From Acetobacter fabarum (GTDB lineage Bacteria > Pseudomonadota > Alphaproteobacteria > Acetobacterales > Acetobacteraceae), in assembly GCF_011516925.1 (NCBI RefSeq), contig NZ_WOTG01000002.1, positions 248,001 to 312,000 on the forward strand: a stretch of DNA of 64,000 nucleotides, given 5' to 3'. Positions 16,993 through 28,145 of this stretch are shown one piece after another. Under the pieces are notes generated by a model. The model saw only the letters and a list, made by a program, of their open reading frames with translations. It searched no databases and was not told the DNA's origin. The position numbers and the translations under genes are program-made. Each line of letters begins with the position of its first letter. Position 1 is the stretch's first letter.

Positions 16993-18807
16993 ATGACACG
17001 CACAACGGGTTCGACCACACTGGACGCTCAGACAACCACCACCCTGCCGGGTGCGGAAGTTCTTCTGCGCGCATTGGTCGAACAGGGTGTGGAGGTTATT
17101 TTTGGCTACCCCGGTGGCGCCGTTCTTCCTATTTACGATGCCCTGTTCAAGCAGAATCACATCCGCCACGTTCTGGTGCGCCATGAGCAGGCGGCTGTGC
17201 ACGCGGCGGAGGCCTATGCCCGCTCGACCGGCAAGGTGGGGGTGGTGCTGGTGACCAGTGGCCCGGGGGCGACCAACGCCGTAACCGGCCTTCTGGACGC
17301 CATGATGGATTCCATTCCGCTGGTCTGCCTGTCCGGGCAGGTGCCCACACCCCTGATTGGCAATGATGCTTTTCAGGAAGCGGATACAACGGGCATTACC
17401 CGCCCTGTTACCAAATACAACTATCTGGTGCGCAAGCCTGAAGATCTGGCTCCTGCGGTACATGAGGCTTTTGCCATTGCCCGCTCCGGCCGGCCCGGCC
17501 CGGTGCTGATTGACCTGCCCAAGAACATTACGGTGGGCGATGCCCCTTATGTGGAGGCACACGCCGTAACCCCGCGCACCACCCGTATGGGCTCCCAGCC
17601 AGACCGTGCGGCCATTACCCGTGCCGTGGCAGCCATGAAGGCAGGCAAACGCCCGCTGTTTTACACGGGTGGCGGGGTTATCAACTCCGGCCCGCAGGCC
17701 AGTGCCGCTTTGCGCCGGTTGGTGGAACTGACGGGTTTTCCCGTAACATCCACGCTCATGGGGCTGGGGGCGTTCCCCGGTACGGACCAGCGATTCCTTG
17801 GCATGCTGGGCATGCACGGGACGTATGAGGCCAATCTGGCAATCCACGGCTGCGATGTGCTGATCGCCCTTGGCAGCCGGTTTGATGACCGGGTAACCGG
17901 GCGGCTGGATGCGTTCTCCCCCAGCTCGTTCAAAATCCATGTTGATATTGATCCCTCCCAGATCAACAAGATCGTGCATGTCAACGAAGGCATTGTGGGG
18001 GATGTCGGGCAGATTATCGATCTGATGATCGAAGAGTGGGAAAAACAGCCCGCTTACGCCCATAAGTCTGACCTGGATGCCTGGTGGACACAGATTGAAA
18101 GCTGGCGCGCGCTGGACTGCCTGCGCTTTGGGCAGGACAAGGCCCCCGATGCCGTGATCAAGCCGCAGCAGGCCATCCAGCGGATTTACGAACTGGCACG
18201 CCAGACCGGGCGGGATACGTACGTTTCCACCGAAGTCGGGCAGCACCAGATGTGGGCTGCGCAGTTCTTCCGCTTTGATGCCCCCAATCGCTGGCTGACA
18301 TCGGGCGGGCTTGGCACCATGGGCTACGGCCTGCCTGCTGCCGTTGGCGCGCAGATTGCGCACCCCGATGCGCTGGTTATGGATATTGCGGGGGAAGCCT
18401 CAACCCTGATGAACATTCAGGAACTGGGGACCATCGCGCAGTACCGCCTGCCGGTTAAAATTTTCATCATCAACAACCACTACATGGGCATGGTCCGCCA
18501 GTGGCAGGAACTGCTGCACGGTTCGCGCTATTCGGAAAGCTATTCCGATGCCCTGCCGGACTTTGTAAAGCTGGCGGAAAGTTTCCATGCCACCGGCCTG
18601 CGCGTGACCCGGCTGGACGAGCTGGATGCCACCATCCAGAAGGCGCTGGAGCATAATGGCCCCGTGCTGGTGGATATTTGCGTGGCGGAGGGGGAAAACT
18701 GCTTCCCCATGATTCCATCTGGTGCCGCCCATAACCAGATGATCCTTGGCCCGGAGCAGGAAGCAAGCAGTGCCACGATCAGCAAGGAAGGGCAGATGCT
18801 GGTCTGA
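16993..18807 (+). CDS. ilvB: Acetolactate synthase large subunit
   Basis: 604 residues. Catalytic TPP/FAD subunit that makes acetolactate or acetohydroxybutyrate for Val, Leu and Ile. Clear signatures: EVIFGYPGGAVLPIYDAL, catalytic glutamate in VRHEQAAVHAAEAYAR, SGPGATNAVTGLLDAMMDS, FAD-domain LGSRFDDRVTG, and the TPP domain ending NNHYMGMVRQWQ. The diphosphate-binding motif reads DIAGEASTLMN, with Glu where the Mg ligand Asp of the usual GD(G/A)S motif sits (GAA codon near 18391). First gene of ilvB-ilvN-ilvC on one strand. GAGAGGA ribosome site. Confidence 0.96.
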   Translation: MTRTTGSTTLDAQTTTTLPGAEVLLRALVEQGVEVIFGYPGGAVLPIYDALFKQNHIRHVLVRHEQAAVHAAEAYARSTGKVGVVLVTSGPGATNAVTGLLDAMMDSIPLVCLSGQVPTPLIGNDAFQEADTTGITRPVTKYNYLVRKPEDLAPAVHEAFAIARSGRPGPVLIDLPKNITVGDAPYVEAHAVTPRTTRMGSQPDRAAITRAVAAMKAGKRPLFYTGGGVINSGPQASAALRRLVELTGFPVTSTLMGLGAFPGTDQRFLGMLGMHGTYEANLAIHGCDVLIALGSRFDDRVTGRLDAFSPSSFKIHVDIDPSQINKIVHVNEGIVGDVGQIIDLMIEEWEKQPAYAHKSDLDAWWTQIESWRALDCLRFGQDKAPDAVIKPQQAIQRIYELARQTGRDTYVSTEVGQHQMWAAQFFRFDAPNRWLTSGGLGTMGYGLPAAVGAQIAHPDALVMDIAGEASTLMNIQELGTIAQYRLPVKIFIINNHYMGMVRQWQELLHGSRYSESYSDALPDFVKLAESFHATGLRVTRLDELDATIQKALEHNGPVLVDICVAEGENCFPMIPSGAAHNQMILGPEQEASSATISKEGQMLV

Positions 18808-18866
18808 TTAACCAGTTCTGTTCTTTTAGGTTCCGTCTTGTCCTTTCTGCCTTGATTGCGAGAAAC

Positions 18867-20473
<1,607 letters not shown>

Positions 20474-20506
20474 GACCGCGACCCTTACGGCGTTTATGCT
20501 GTGCTT

Positions 20507-20543
20507 AAAGGCTCCCCCACCAGCAGGTGGGGGAGCCTTTTTT
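20507..20543 (+). terminator. Intrinsic terminator after ilvC
   Basis: A perfect 15-bp stem (AAAGGCTCCCCCACC with its complement) around an AGCA loop, ending in a run of six T residues. It closes the ilvBNC operon. Confidence 0.93.
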
Positions 20544-20701
20544 GTATCTGCACCGCTCCCAGCCTTGCAAAGGAGGGCGCATTGCGTGCCGGGGCTGGCT
20601 GAAAAACGGTAGTCTTCAAATTGTTGTAGGGGTCATTGTTATCCTGCGTGACTGCTCTTTATGATCTTGCTGACCCGCAAGAGAAATGGAGAGTGTTGAC
20701 G

Positions 20702-21652
20702 ATGACAACCCTTGATCTGGTTGATGAACAGCAGCGCGGGATGGTGGCGTCGTTTCCAGCCTTCAACCCTGAGCAGGATGATCTGGCAGAATTCCGCCGT
20801 GCGCTGGTGGAAGGCACAACAGAACTCTTGCAATCCGCCGCAGCCAGATTTGAGGAGCGCATCATCCCTGGCCCCAAGGGTGCGCCAGATGTGCGGATTA
20901 TCCTGTTCCGCCCCGTGGATGTTCAGGGCGTTGTGCCTGTTATTCTCAATATTCATGGTGGCGGCATGATCGCGGGCACGCCAGACATGCAGGCCGGGGC
21001 ACTGGAGCGCCTTGCGGCAGATACGGCGGCTCTGGTCGTGTCGGTTGATTACCGGCTGGCGCCGGAAACGCCTTTTCCCGGTGGTCTGGAGGATATTTAC
21101 GCCGCGCTGGTATGGCTGCATGAGCACGCGCGTGCGCTTGGGGCAGACCCCTCGCGCATTATGGTCATGGGCGATAGCGGGGGCGGTTGCCTTGCGGCGG
21201 CCACCGCTCTTCTTGCGCGGGACCGCGCAAAGGTAAGGCTGTGCGGTCAGGCCCTGATCTACCCTATGCTGGACCTGCGCACAGGTAGCCCCGATGCCCC
21301 GGGGGATGACCCCACAACCGGGGAGTTTGTCTGGACTCGCGCACAGAACCGGCACGCATGGTCTGCAGTGCGGGGGGCGCTGGCAGCGGATGACCCGCGG
21401 TTTGCTTACCTGTCCCCCACCTTTATGCATGACCTGTCGGGGCTGCCTGCAACATTTATCGTAACCGGCGCGCTAGACCTGTTCCGGGATGAGGATGTGA
21501 CGTTTGCACACCGCCTGTGGCATGCTGGCGTGCCAACCGAGCTGGTGGTGTATGCCCGTGCGGTCCATGGGTTTGACTTGCTGCCTTCTGCTCTGGCTGA
21601 GCGTTGCCGCCATGATCTGGTGGCTGCCGTGCGGCGCATGCTGGGGACGTAA
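20702..21652 (+). CDS. Alpha/beta hydrolase, hormone-sensitive-lipase-type esterase
   Basis: 316 residues. The oxyanion motif NIHGGGMIAG and nucleophile elbow MGDSGGGCLAAA are diagnostic of the HSL (family IV) esterases. The acid is expected in VTGALDLFRDE and the histidine in RAVHGFDLL. No signal peptide, so it is probably cytoplasmic. It would hydrolyse short-chain esters; the physiological substrate is unknown. The start at 20702 has GGAGAG upstream. It sits alone between the ilv terminator and the catalase gene. Confidence 0.87.
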   Translation: MTTLDLVDEQQRGMVASFPAFNPEQDDLAEFRRALVEGTTELLQSAAARFEERIIPGPKGAPDVRIILFRPVDVQGVVPVILNIHGGGMIAGTPDMQAGALERLAADTAALVVSVDYRLAPETPFPGGLEDIYAALVWLHEHARALGADPSRIMVMGDSGGGCLAAATALLARDRAKVRLCGQALIYPMLDLRTGSPDAPGDDPTTGEFVWTRAQNRHAWSAVRGALAADDPRFAYLSPTFMHDLSGLPATFIVTGALDLFRDEDVTFAHRLWHAGVPTELVVYARAVHGFDLLPSALAERCRHDLVAAVRRMLGT

Positions 21653-21868
21653 AGCGCACAGGCAGGCTTCTGGTTGAGCACTCATGCTGCTGCGTTGGCC
21701 TGCTGGCTGGCATGCAGTGGAGCCTTAAAGTGGGTGTGGGCGGCAGGCACGCTCTCGTTTGCCTATGCCGGTCATTGCCTTGCCGGAAAAAGTGATGAGC
21801 AGGAAGTGAACACCCGGCACAGGATATGCGTTGCATAAGTGTACGGCGAACACGCGAAGGAGACCGTG

Positions 21869-23332
21869 GTGACAAATGATTCAACCGTGAAAATACACAC
21901 AACGGAATCCGGTATCCCGGTTTCGAGCGATGAGCATTCGCTCACTGTTGGCGCGAATGGCCCCATTGTTCTGCATGATCATTACCTGATCGAGCAGATG
22001 GCGGCCTTTAATCGCGAGATGATCCCCGACCGCCAGCCCCATGCCAAAGGGAGCGGTGCATTTGGTACGTTTGAAGTCACGCACGACATGAGCGCGTACA
22101 CCTGTGCAAAGTTTTTGCAGCCGGGTGCGAAGACCGAGGTTGTGGCCCGGTTTTCAACCGTGGCAGGGGAGGCTGGCAGCCCCGATACATGGCGGGACCC
22201 ACGCGGTTTTGCCCTGAAGTTTTATACGGATGAAGGCAACTTTGATATGGTCGGCAACAATACGCCGATCTTCTTTGTGCGTGATCCGCTTAAGTTCCAG
22301 CATTTCATCCATTCCCAGAAGCGCCGGGTCGATAACGGCCTGCGTGATAACGACATGCAGTGGGATTTCTGGACCCTCAGCCCCGAAACCGCACATCAGG
22401 TTACCTGGCTTATGGGGGACCGGGGTATTCCGGCGTCATGGCGGCATATGGATGGTTTTTCCAGCCATACCTACATGTGGGTCAATGCACGGGGGGAACG
22501 GTTCTGGGTTAAATACCACTTCAAAACCGATCAGGGTATTCAATGCCTGACGCAGGAGCAGGCTGGTAAAATTGCTGGGCAGGACGCGGATTATCACCGC
22601 AGGGACCTGTACGCGGCAATCCGGCGTGGGGAGTATCCAAGCTGGACGCTCAAAATGCAGATCATGCCGTATGAGGATGCCAAAACCTACCACATCAACC
22701 CGTTTGATCTGACCAAGGTCTGGCCGCATGAGGACTATCCGCTGATCGATGTCGGCAGGCTCACGCTTGACCGGAACCCAACGGATTTCCATTCCCAGAT
22801 CGAACAGCTTGCGTTTGAACCAAACAATTTTGTACCCGGCACCGGCCTGTCGCCTGACAAGATGTTGCTCGGCCGTGCGTTTGCTTATGCGGACGCCCAC
22901 CGTGCGCGCCTTGGCGTGAATTACAAGCAGATCCCGGTTAACGCACCCAAATGCCCCGTTCATGGGTACACCAAGGGCGGCACAATGCGCATGAACCCCG
23001 CGCACGACCCGGCTTATGTGCCCAACTCCAAAGGTGGGCCGGTGGCGGATGCACAGCGTTTTCCAGATAACGCAGTCTGGGCGGCCGATGGGGCTTTTGT
23101 GCGGGAAGCCTACACCTTACGCGCCGATGATGATGATTTTGCGCAGGCCAATACCCTGATCAACCGCGTTATGGACAGTGCCGCGCGGGACAGGCTGGTG
23201 AGCAATATTGTCGGCCATGTTCTACAGGGTGTTGAAGAACCTGTGCTGTCACGGGTGTTTGAATACTGGACTAATATTGATGCCACCATAGGCCAGCGCG
23301 TGCGCGATGGCGTGGCTGCTGCACGGGACTAA
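21869..23332 (+). CDS. katA: Monofunctional heme catalase
   Basis: 487 residues, small-subunit (clade 3-like) length. It dismutates hydrogen peroxide. The distal histidine lies in [20 protein letters not shown], the asparagine region in [15 protein letters not shown], and the proximal heme tyrosine in [15 protein letters not shown]. Start: the frame opens at 21839, but AAGGAGA at 21857-21863 best serves the GTG at 21869 (spacing 5), giving [15 protein letters not shown]. The upstream 215 nt contain no clear OxyR-type site that could be assigned. It is the only oxidative-stress gene in the window. Confidence 0.96.
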   Translation: MTNDSTVKIHTTESGIPVSSDEHSLTVGANGPIVLHDHYLIEQMAAFNREMIPDRQPHAKGSGAFGTFEVTHDMSAYTCAKFLQPGAKTEVVARFSTVAGEAGSPDTWRDPRGFALKFYTDEGNFDMVGNNTPIFFVRDPLKFQHFIHSQKRRVDNGLRDNDMQWDFWTLSPETAHQVTWLMGDRGIPASWRHMDGFSSHTYMWVNARGERFWVKYHFKTDQGIQCLTQEQAGKIAGQDADYHRRDLYAAIRRGEYPSWTLKMQIMPYEDAKTYHINPFDLTKVWPHEDYPLIDVGRLTLDRNPTDFHSQIEQLAFEPNNFVPGTGLSPDKMLLGRAFAYADAHRARLGVNYKQIPVNAPKCPVHGYTKGGTMRMNPAHDPAYVPNSKGGPVADAQRFPDNAVWAADGAFVREAYTLRADDDDFAQANTLINRVMDSAARDRLVSNIVGHVLQGVEEPVLSRVFEYWTNIDATIGQRVRDGVAAARD

Positions 23333-23353
23333 CCCCGTGCGTGCGGTAACCGG

Positions 23354-23385
23354 GGCAGGCATGGCAGCGTTATGCCATGCCTGCC
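23354..23385. terminator. Long hairpin between katA and a helicase gene
   Basis: A perfect 13-bp inverted repeat (GGCAGGCATGGCA and its complement) with a six-base loop sits between two convergent genes. No T-run is adjacent on either strand, so it may act as a transcript end barrier or with Rho rather than as a textbook intrinsic terminator. Confidence 0.5.
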
Positions 23386-23405
23386 TGTAAAAATAGCCGT
23401 ATTAT

Positions 23406-24689
23406 TCAGGCTGTTTTTTGGGACGCAGCGCGTGCAGCCTGTTTTTCTTCCTCAGTCCAGACCCGGCGCTCACGCTTGACCTGCGGTTTGACCTGCTTGA
23501 CCGGCCCGCCACCCAGTACGGGCGCGCGCATGGTGGAGTTCCGGGCGTCTTCTGAGTGCCATTCATGCTCGGTATGGACGGTCAGGGTCTGCCCGATCTC
23601 CCGTTCCACATCATGGAGCCATGCGCGCTGTTCGGCATCGCACAGGGTTACGGCAATGCCCCGCCGCCCCGCACGCCCGGTGCGGCCTATGCGGTGGACG
23701 TAGCTTTCGGGCAGGCTTGGCAGGTCGTGGTTAAAAACATGCGTGACTGTATCTACGTCAATCCCGCGGGCTGCAATATCCGTTGCAACCAGAACCTGCA
23801 CCGTGCCCTCACGGAACGCATTGAGCGCGCGCTCCCGCTGCCCCTGTGAGCGGTTGCCGTGCAGGGCTTCCGCCGTAATCCCGGCATCGGTCAGAAAAGA
23901 GCAGACTTCGTTGGCAATGTTTTTCTGCAAGGTAAAAACAACCGCCTGACCAATATCAGGTTCCTGCAACTGTGCGAGCAGGGCTGTTTTTTTGTCGGCG
24001 GCGTTCACAAACATGACCGACTGTTCAATCCGGTCCACGGTGGTGGAGGGGGGGGCAATTTCCACCTTGGCCGGGTCGCGCAGCAGGTTTTCCACCAGTG
24101 CGGCAATGGATTTGGGCATGGTGGCGGAAAACAGCACGGTATGCCGGTCTTTGGGCAGGGTTGCCACAATCCGCTCAATCGGTTTGGCAAAGCCCATATC
24201 AAGCATCTGGTCGGCTTCGTCCAGCACCAGGGCTTCAAGCTGAGACAGGTCACAAAGCCCCTGTTCGATCAGGTCCAGCAGGCGTCCGGGTGCGGCAACA
24301 AGAATATCCACACCATCCTTGAGCGCGTTGACCTGATGCATCTGGCTTACGCCGCCAAATACCGTTGTGACGCTAAAGGGCAGGTGGCGGCCAAAGTTTT
24401 CAAAACCATCGGCAATCTGGGACACAAGCTCACGCGTGGGTGCCAGAACCAGAATACGCGCCCCCCCTTTGGGGGCCGGGCGCGGGTTTGCGGCAAGGCG
24501 GTGCAGGAGCGGCAGCGCAAAAGAGGCTGTTTTGCCCGTGCCTGTTTGCGCCAGACCCAGCAGATCACGGCCTTCAAGCAGTAGGGGAATGGACTGGGCC
24601 TGAATGGGGGTGGGGCTTACGTAGCCTGCCTCGGCCAGTGCAAGGAGCAGCGGCTCCATCAGGGAGAGGTCGGCAAAAGTCATGGACAT
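23406..24689 (-). CDS. DEAD-box RNA helicase, RhlE-like
   Basis: 427 residues. A complete DEAD-box core: FADLSLMEPLLLALAEAGY, VSPTPIQAQSIPLLLEGRD, LAQTGTGKTASFALP, APTRELVSQ, LDEADQMLDMGF (strict DEAD), LFSATMPKS, TDIAARGIDVDTVTHVFN and HRIGRTGRAGRRG. The tail is rich in Lys/Arg/Gln and ends in EEEKQAARAAS, as in RhlE-type proteins. Probably acts in ribosome maturation or RNA turnover. A second DEAD-box gene is at 9916-11142; the two differ in motif II and are not close duplicates. Confidence 0.94.
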   Translation of the reverse strand: MSMTFADLSLMEPLLLALAEAGYVSPTPIQAQSIPLLLEGRDLLGLAQTGTGKTASFALPLLHRLAANPRPAPKGGARILVLAPTRELVSQIADGFENFGRHLPFSVTTVFGGVSQMHQVNALKDGVDILVAAPGRLLDLIEQGLCDLSQLEALVLDEADQMLDMGFAKPIERIVATLPKDRHTVLFSATMPKSIAALVENLLRDPAKVEIAPPSTTVDRIEQSVMFVNAADKKTALLAQLQEPDIGQAVVFTLQKNIANEVCSFLTDAGITAEALHGNRSQGQRERALNAFREGTVQVLVATDIAARGIDVDTVTHVFNHDLPSLPESYVHRIGRTGRAGRRGIAVTLCDAEQRAWLHDVEREIGQTLTVHTEHEWHSEDARNSTMRAPVLGGGPVKQVKPQVKRERRVWTEEEKQAARAASQKTA

Positions 24690-24796
24690 GGGAAAGCGGC
24701 GCCTGATGGGGCATCGCGGGATGAAAACTGACGCTTTTTACGGAGGATGTCTGGCCGGGTCAATATAGCGGGAGGGCGGTCTTTTGGCAGAATGTC

Positions 24797-25129
24797 CTAT
24801 TTTACCATTTTGCGGATAACGCCCATCAGTTCCTCCAGTGCTTCCTCCCCGCCATTTTCAGCAATGGCGGTGCGCACGCAGCCTTTGGCGTGGGATGTCA
24901 GGATCTGTACCCCCACGCCATCCAGCGCGGATTTAACGGCGGAAAGCTGGGTCAGAATATCCACGCAGTAGCGGTCATCCTGCACCATGTTCAGTATCCC
25001 CCCGACCTGTCCCTCAATCCGTTTAAGGCGGTTGATCAGGGCAGTCTTGTCCGGCTGGGTCACGTGCCGTTCCGTGCTGGCCGGGGTGGGGGGTGTGCAG
25101 GCATGGCAACCGGGTTTGTCTGTGGACAT
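24797..25129 (-). CDS. csoR: Copper-sensing repressor CsoR
   Basis: 110 residues. The CsoR core LINRLKRIEGQVGGILNMVQDDRYCVDILTQ is unmistakable, and the ligand set is C55, H80 and C84 with the 25/4 spacing of copper CsoR. The N-terminal extension has an extra CHAC motif (C8, C11) that is not in the core family. It sits beyond copB in the same direction. A weak terminator-like hairpin lies between them, and no CCCCCTAGGG operator is visible directly upstream of csoR itself. The likely target is the operator at 28572-28588. Confidence 0.93.
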   Translation of the reverse strand: MSTDKPGCHACTPPTPASTERHVTQPDKTALINRLKRIEGQVGGILNMVQDDRYCVDILTQLSAVKSALDGVGVQILTSHAKGCVRTAIAENGGEEALEELMGVIRKMVK

Positions 25130-25153
25130 GGGCTTCTACAGGCTGTTCTGAAC

Positions 25154-25198
25154 AAAAAAGAGGCAGGGGCCGAAACGGGTAAGAGCCTTTCAGGCCCC
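25154..25198 (-). terminator. Possible weak terminator between copB and csoR
   Basis: On the leftward strand a GGGGCC / GGCCCC stem (25193-25198 with 25166-25171, 21-nt loop) is followed six bases later by TTTTTT (25159-25154). The long loop and displaced T-run make it weak, so partial read-through into csoR is plausible. Confidence 0.35.
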
Positions 25199-25289
25199 GC
25201 AGCCGTTCCGGAGTGTGATCTTGCTCCCTGTGTAGAATGTCTGCGCGCCGGACGCAAAAGGGAGTGTGCCGGTCAGGCGCTGGCAGGGG

Positions 25290-26360
25290 TTAGAACCATG
25301 TGCGCACGCCAAAGGTAAAGCGGATGTCCTCTGGCCCGTTATCGGCTGTGCCGTGCCAGTTTGGCCTGCGGTTTGCGGTGTTGCCGTAATGGCCGGCATA
25401 GGTCACGGCAATATAGGGAGCTATTTTGCGCTTGAATTCGTAACGCAGGCGCAAACCCGCATCAATGTCGGAAAAACCCCGGCTTACGTCGCGCTGAGCA
25501 TCGGTATGGGAATAGAAGTTGAACTCCGCCTGAGGTTGCAGGATCAGGCGGTTGGTAATCAGCAGGTCATAAGACCCTTCCAGCTTGCCCGCTACACCTT
25601 GGGCATTAAAGTAGGCTGTGGCTGATACATCAAAAAAGTACAGAGCAAGCCCCTGTACCCCAACAGCCCCCCACGCACGGGTTGGCCCACTATCCAGATC
25701 AAGCCGCACACCGGCCTGTAGGTCAAAATAGGTGGAAATGGCGTGGTCATATAAAAATTCGTGGTCGCCATCACTCATATGGCGGTGCCCGTCCACCGTG
25801 CCTTCGGACTTGATCCAGAGCTTGTCGTGGTCGGTGCCAAACCAGCTTTGCCCGGAATAGCGCAGCAGGCTGTCCCCCGCAGTATAGCGGCCTTCAAACT
25901 GCTCCATCAGAACATGAAAATAAGTGCTGTGGTCCATGACCGGGGGCATGTTGTGCACATAATGCACGACTGGCGTTGCCGGTGGGGTCGCCGGCCACTG
26001 GCTGCTGGGTGCCAGGGGGGGCAGACTCACGCGGAATGTAGTGGGGTTCGGGGGCTGTGCAATCACCCCGCTGGTGGCGGAAGTGGCCGGGTGGGGCGTG
26101 CTGGCATGGGTGGTAGGCGCAGGTGGGGCCGCCGTGTGGGAGGGAGCCGCAGGGTGCGCCGTACCATGGGTGGTGGGCTGCGGGGCCGGGTGGGCTGGCA
26201 TATCCATGCCCTCGCTCATGTCCATACCGGGCATATCCTCCATGCCTGCCATACCCGCCATGGCGGGTTGTGGGCTGGCAGCTCGGGCGGGGCTGGTGTT
26301 GGGCAGGTTTATGCCAAGCAGCAGCAGGGCCGCGCAGGCGGCGGGGGTGTATCTGCTCAT
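25290..26360 (-). CDS. copB: Copper resistance protein B, outer membrane
   Basis: 356 residues. It has a signal peptide (MSRYTPAACAALLLLGINL), then a Met/His/Pro/Thr-rich low-complexity region with repeats such as MAGMAGMEDMPGMDMSEGMDMP likely to bind copper. The C-terminal CopB domain starts near HVLMEQFEGRYTAGDSLLRYSGQSWFGTDHDKLW and ends with aromatic beta-strands (FTFGVRTWF), typical of an outer-membrane barrel. The start codon overlaps the stop of the upstream multicopper oxidase gene (ATGA), so the two are translationally coupled. The longer open frame to 26537 lies inside that gene and is not used. Confidence 0.92.
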   Translation of the reverse strand: MSRYTPAACAALLLLGINLPNTSPARAASPQPAMAGMAGMEDMPGMDMSEGMDMPAHPAPQPTTHGTAHPAAPSHTAAPPAPTTHASTPHPATSATSGVIAQPPNPTTFRVSLPPLAPSSQWPATPPATPVVHYVHNMPPVMDHSTYFHVLMEQFEGRYTAGDSLLRYSGQSWFGTDHDKLWIKSEGTVDGHRHMSDGDHEFLYDHAISTYFDLQAGVRLDLDSGPTRAWGAVGVQGLALYFFDVSATAYFNAQGVAGKLEGSYDLLITNRLILQPQAEFNFYSHTDAQRDVSRGFSDIDAGLRLRYEFKRKIAPYIAVTYAGHYGNTANRRPNWHGTADNGPEDIRFTFGVRTWF

Positions 26361-28078
26361 GACACCACCACTGTGCGGAACATGCCAAGGTCCATATGGT
26401 AGAGCAGGTGGCAATGATAGGCCCACAATCCGGGCGTATCGGCCGAAACAAGGTAGCTGAGCTTGCTCCCCGGCTGCACAATAATGGTATGTTTGACCGG
26501 GTTGTAAGCGCCTTGCCCGTTTTCCAGTTCGCTCCATAACCCGTGCAGGTGAATGGGGTGTTCCATCATGGTGTCATTGATCAGGGTAAAGCGGACGCGC
26601 TCGCCCAGCCGCAGGGGAATTGGCTCTGCTTCGGAGAACTTTTTGCCGTCAAAGCCCCATATGTAGCGCTCCATGTTGCCGGTCAGGTGGAGCGTGATCT
26701 CCCGCGAGGGGGGGCGGGTATCTGCCACCGGGTGCAGGGCGCGCAGGTCGGCGTAGGTGAGCACTCTGCGGCCATTATCGCGTAGTCCATCCCCCGGGTC
26801 AGCAAGCCGGTCGGTGGGTATGCGGGCAATGTTCTGGTTTTCAACATTCAGCGGCGGCGTGTGGGTGGCAAGCGGTTTGGGGGCGGACATATCCATGCCT
26901 TTCATGTCCATACCCTGCATGGTGGAGGGCATGCCCATGTCCAGCATGGTGCGCACGGGGCGTGGGTCCATGGGGGGAATGGCGGCCCGCATACCCTGCA
27001 CGGGGGCCAGCGTGCCGCGCGCAAAGCCCGTGCGGTCCTCCGTCTGGGCAAAAATGGTGTAGGCTCTGCTGTCCGTAGGCTGCACGATGCAGTCGTAGGT
27101 TTCGGCCACACCAATGCGGAACTCATCAACCCGCACGGGTGCTACATCGTTGCCATCGGCCTGCACCACATCCATTTGCAGGCCGGGAATGCGGATGTCG
27201 TAAAAGGTCATGGAAGAGGCGTTGATAAAGCGCAGCCTGACCCGCTCGTTCGGGCGGAACAGCCCGGTCCAGTTGGTATCGGGCGTGCAGCCGTTCATCA
27301 GGTAGGTGTAAATAATCCCGGTTACGTCTGAAATATCGGTGGCGGACATGTTCATGCCTGCCCATTGCAGGCGGTTTTTTATGGCGGCCCCCAGACCATC
27401 CCGCTTGGCGTCATGCACAAGGGAGACAGCCGTCCGCTGGCGGAAGTTGTAGTAGTCGTCCTGAAATTTCAGGTTATTCATAATGTCGTGCGGGGCCACG
27501 TCCGACCAGTCAGAGAGAAGAATAACGTAATCCCGCTCCCATGTTGTGGCCGGTGGGGTGCGGGGGTCTATGATAATGGCCCCATACAGCCCCCGTGCTT
27601 CCTGCATGTTGGAATGGCTGTGGTACCAGTAGGTTCCGCTCTGTTTGACGGGAAAACGGTACGTAAAGCTCCGCCCCGGCGCAATGCCACCAAAGCTCAG
27701 GCCGGGTACGCCATCCATATCGGCCGGGCAGCGTATGCCATGCCAGTGGATGGAGGTGTCCTCGGCCAGATGGTTATGCACGTTCAGGGTTACCGTCTCC
27801 CCCTCGCGCCAGCGCAGGGTGGGGCCGGGCATGCTGCCGTTCATGGCCGGTATGGTCTGGGTTTTGCCGGCAATGGTGCAGGCCATCGGGCTTATGGTCA
27901 GGTCATAAACCTGCTGTGGGTTGGGGGGAATAATGGGGTCAAACAGGGTATCCGCCTGCGCACGGGGTGTGGCAGGCAGGGTGGCCATGGCGGCAAGCGC
28001 GCTGGCACCAGTTATAAACTGGCGGCGTGCAATGCTCCTGCCATGGCGGAGGGAGGAATTGGGCATGGTCTGGTCCAT
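26357..28078 (-). CDS. Copper resistance multicopper oxidase (CopA/PcoA family)
   Basis: 573 residues. The Tat signal has a twin arginine at residues 18-19 (ARRQFITGASALAAMA). The three cupredoxin domains carry the copper ligands: TSIHWHGIR and GTYWYHSHS near the N-terminus, HPIHLHGLW and AYHCHLLYHMDLGMF at the C-terminus. A Met-rich insert around DMGMPSTMQGMDMKGMDM is typical of copper-resistance oxidases. It oxidises Cu(I) in the periplasm. The start at 28078 is chosen from the Tat leader; 28066 is equally possible, while the frame upstream to 28297 overlaps the preceding small gene. Coupled to copB by ATGA. Confidence 0.93.
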   Translation of the reverse strand: MDQTMPNSSLRHGRSIARRQFITGASALAAMATLPATPRAQADTLFDPIIPPNPQQVYDLTISPMACTIAGKTQTIPAMNGSMPGPTLRWREGETVTLNVHNHLAEDTSIHWHGIRCPADMDGVPGLSFGGIAPGRSFTYRFPVKQSGTYWYHSHSNMQEARGLYGAIIIDPRTPPATTWERDYVILLSDWSDVAPHDIMNNLKFQDDYYNFRQRTAVSLVHDAKRDGLGAAIKNRLQWAGMNMSATDISDVTGIIYTYLMNGCTPDTNWTGLFRPNERVRLRFINASSMTFYDIRIPGLQMDVVQADGNDVAPVRVDEFRIGVAETYDCIVQPTDSRAYTIFAQTEDRTGFARGTLAPVQGMRAAIPPMDPRPVRTMLDMGMPSTMQGMDMKGMDMSAPKPLATHTPPLNVENQNIARIPTDRLADPGDGLRDNGRRVLTYADLRALHPVADTRPPSREITLHLTGNMERYIWGFDGKKFSEAEPIPLRLGERVRFTLINDTMMEHPIHLHGLWSELENGQGAYNPVKHTIIVQPGSKLSYLVSADTPGLWAYHCHLLYHMDLGMFRTVVVS

Positions 28079-28145
28079 ACTGCGCGCTCTGCACGGGGGC
28101 AGGGCGTCTGGCTGATCGGGCGGAGCTGTGGCTCCGGCGGATGTG

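Noticed and set aside
16918..18363. Long open frame antisense to ilvB
   Set aside because: It is the complement shadow of a GC-rich gene with full IlvB homology; the translated product is Gly/His/Gln-rich with no family pattern.
25900..26330. Met/His/Pro codon repeats in copB as a DNA repeat element
   Set aside because: They encode the copper-binding low-complexity segment of CopB and are in frame throughout.
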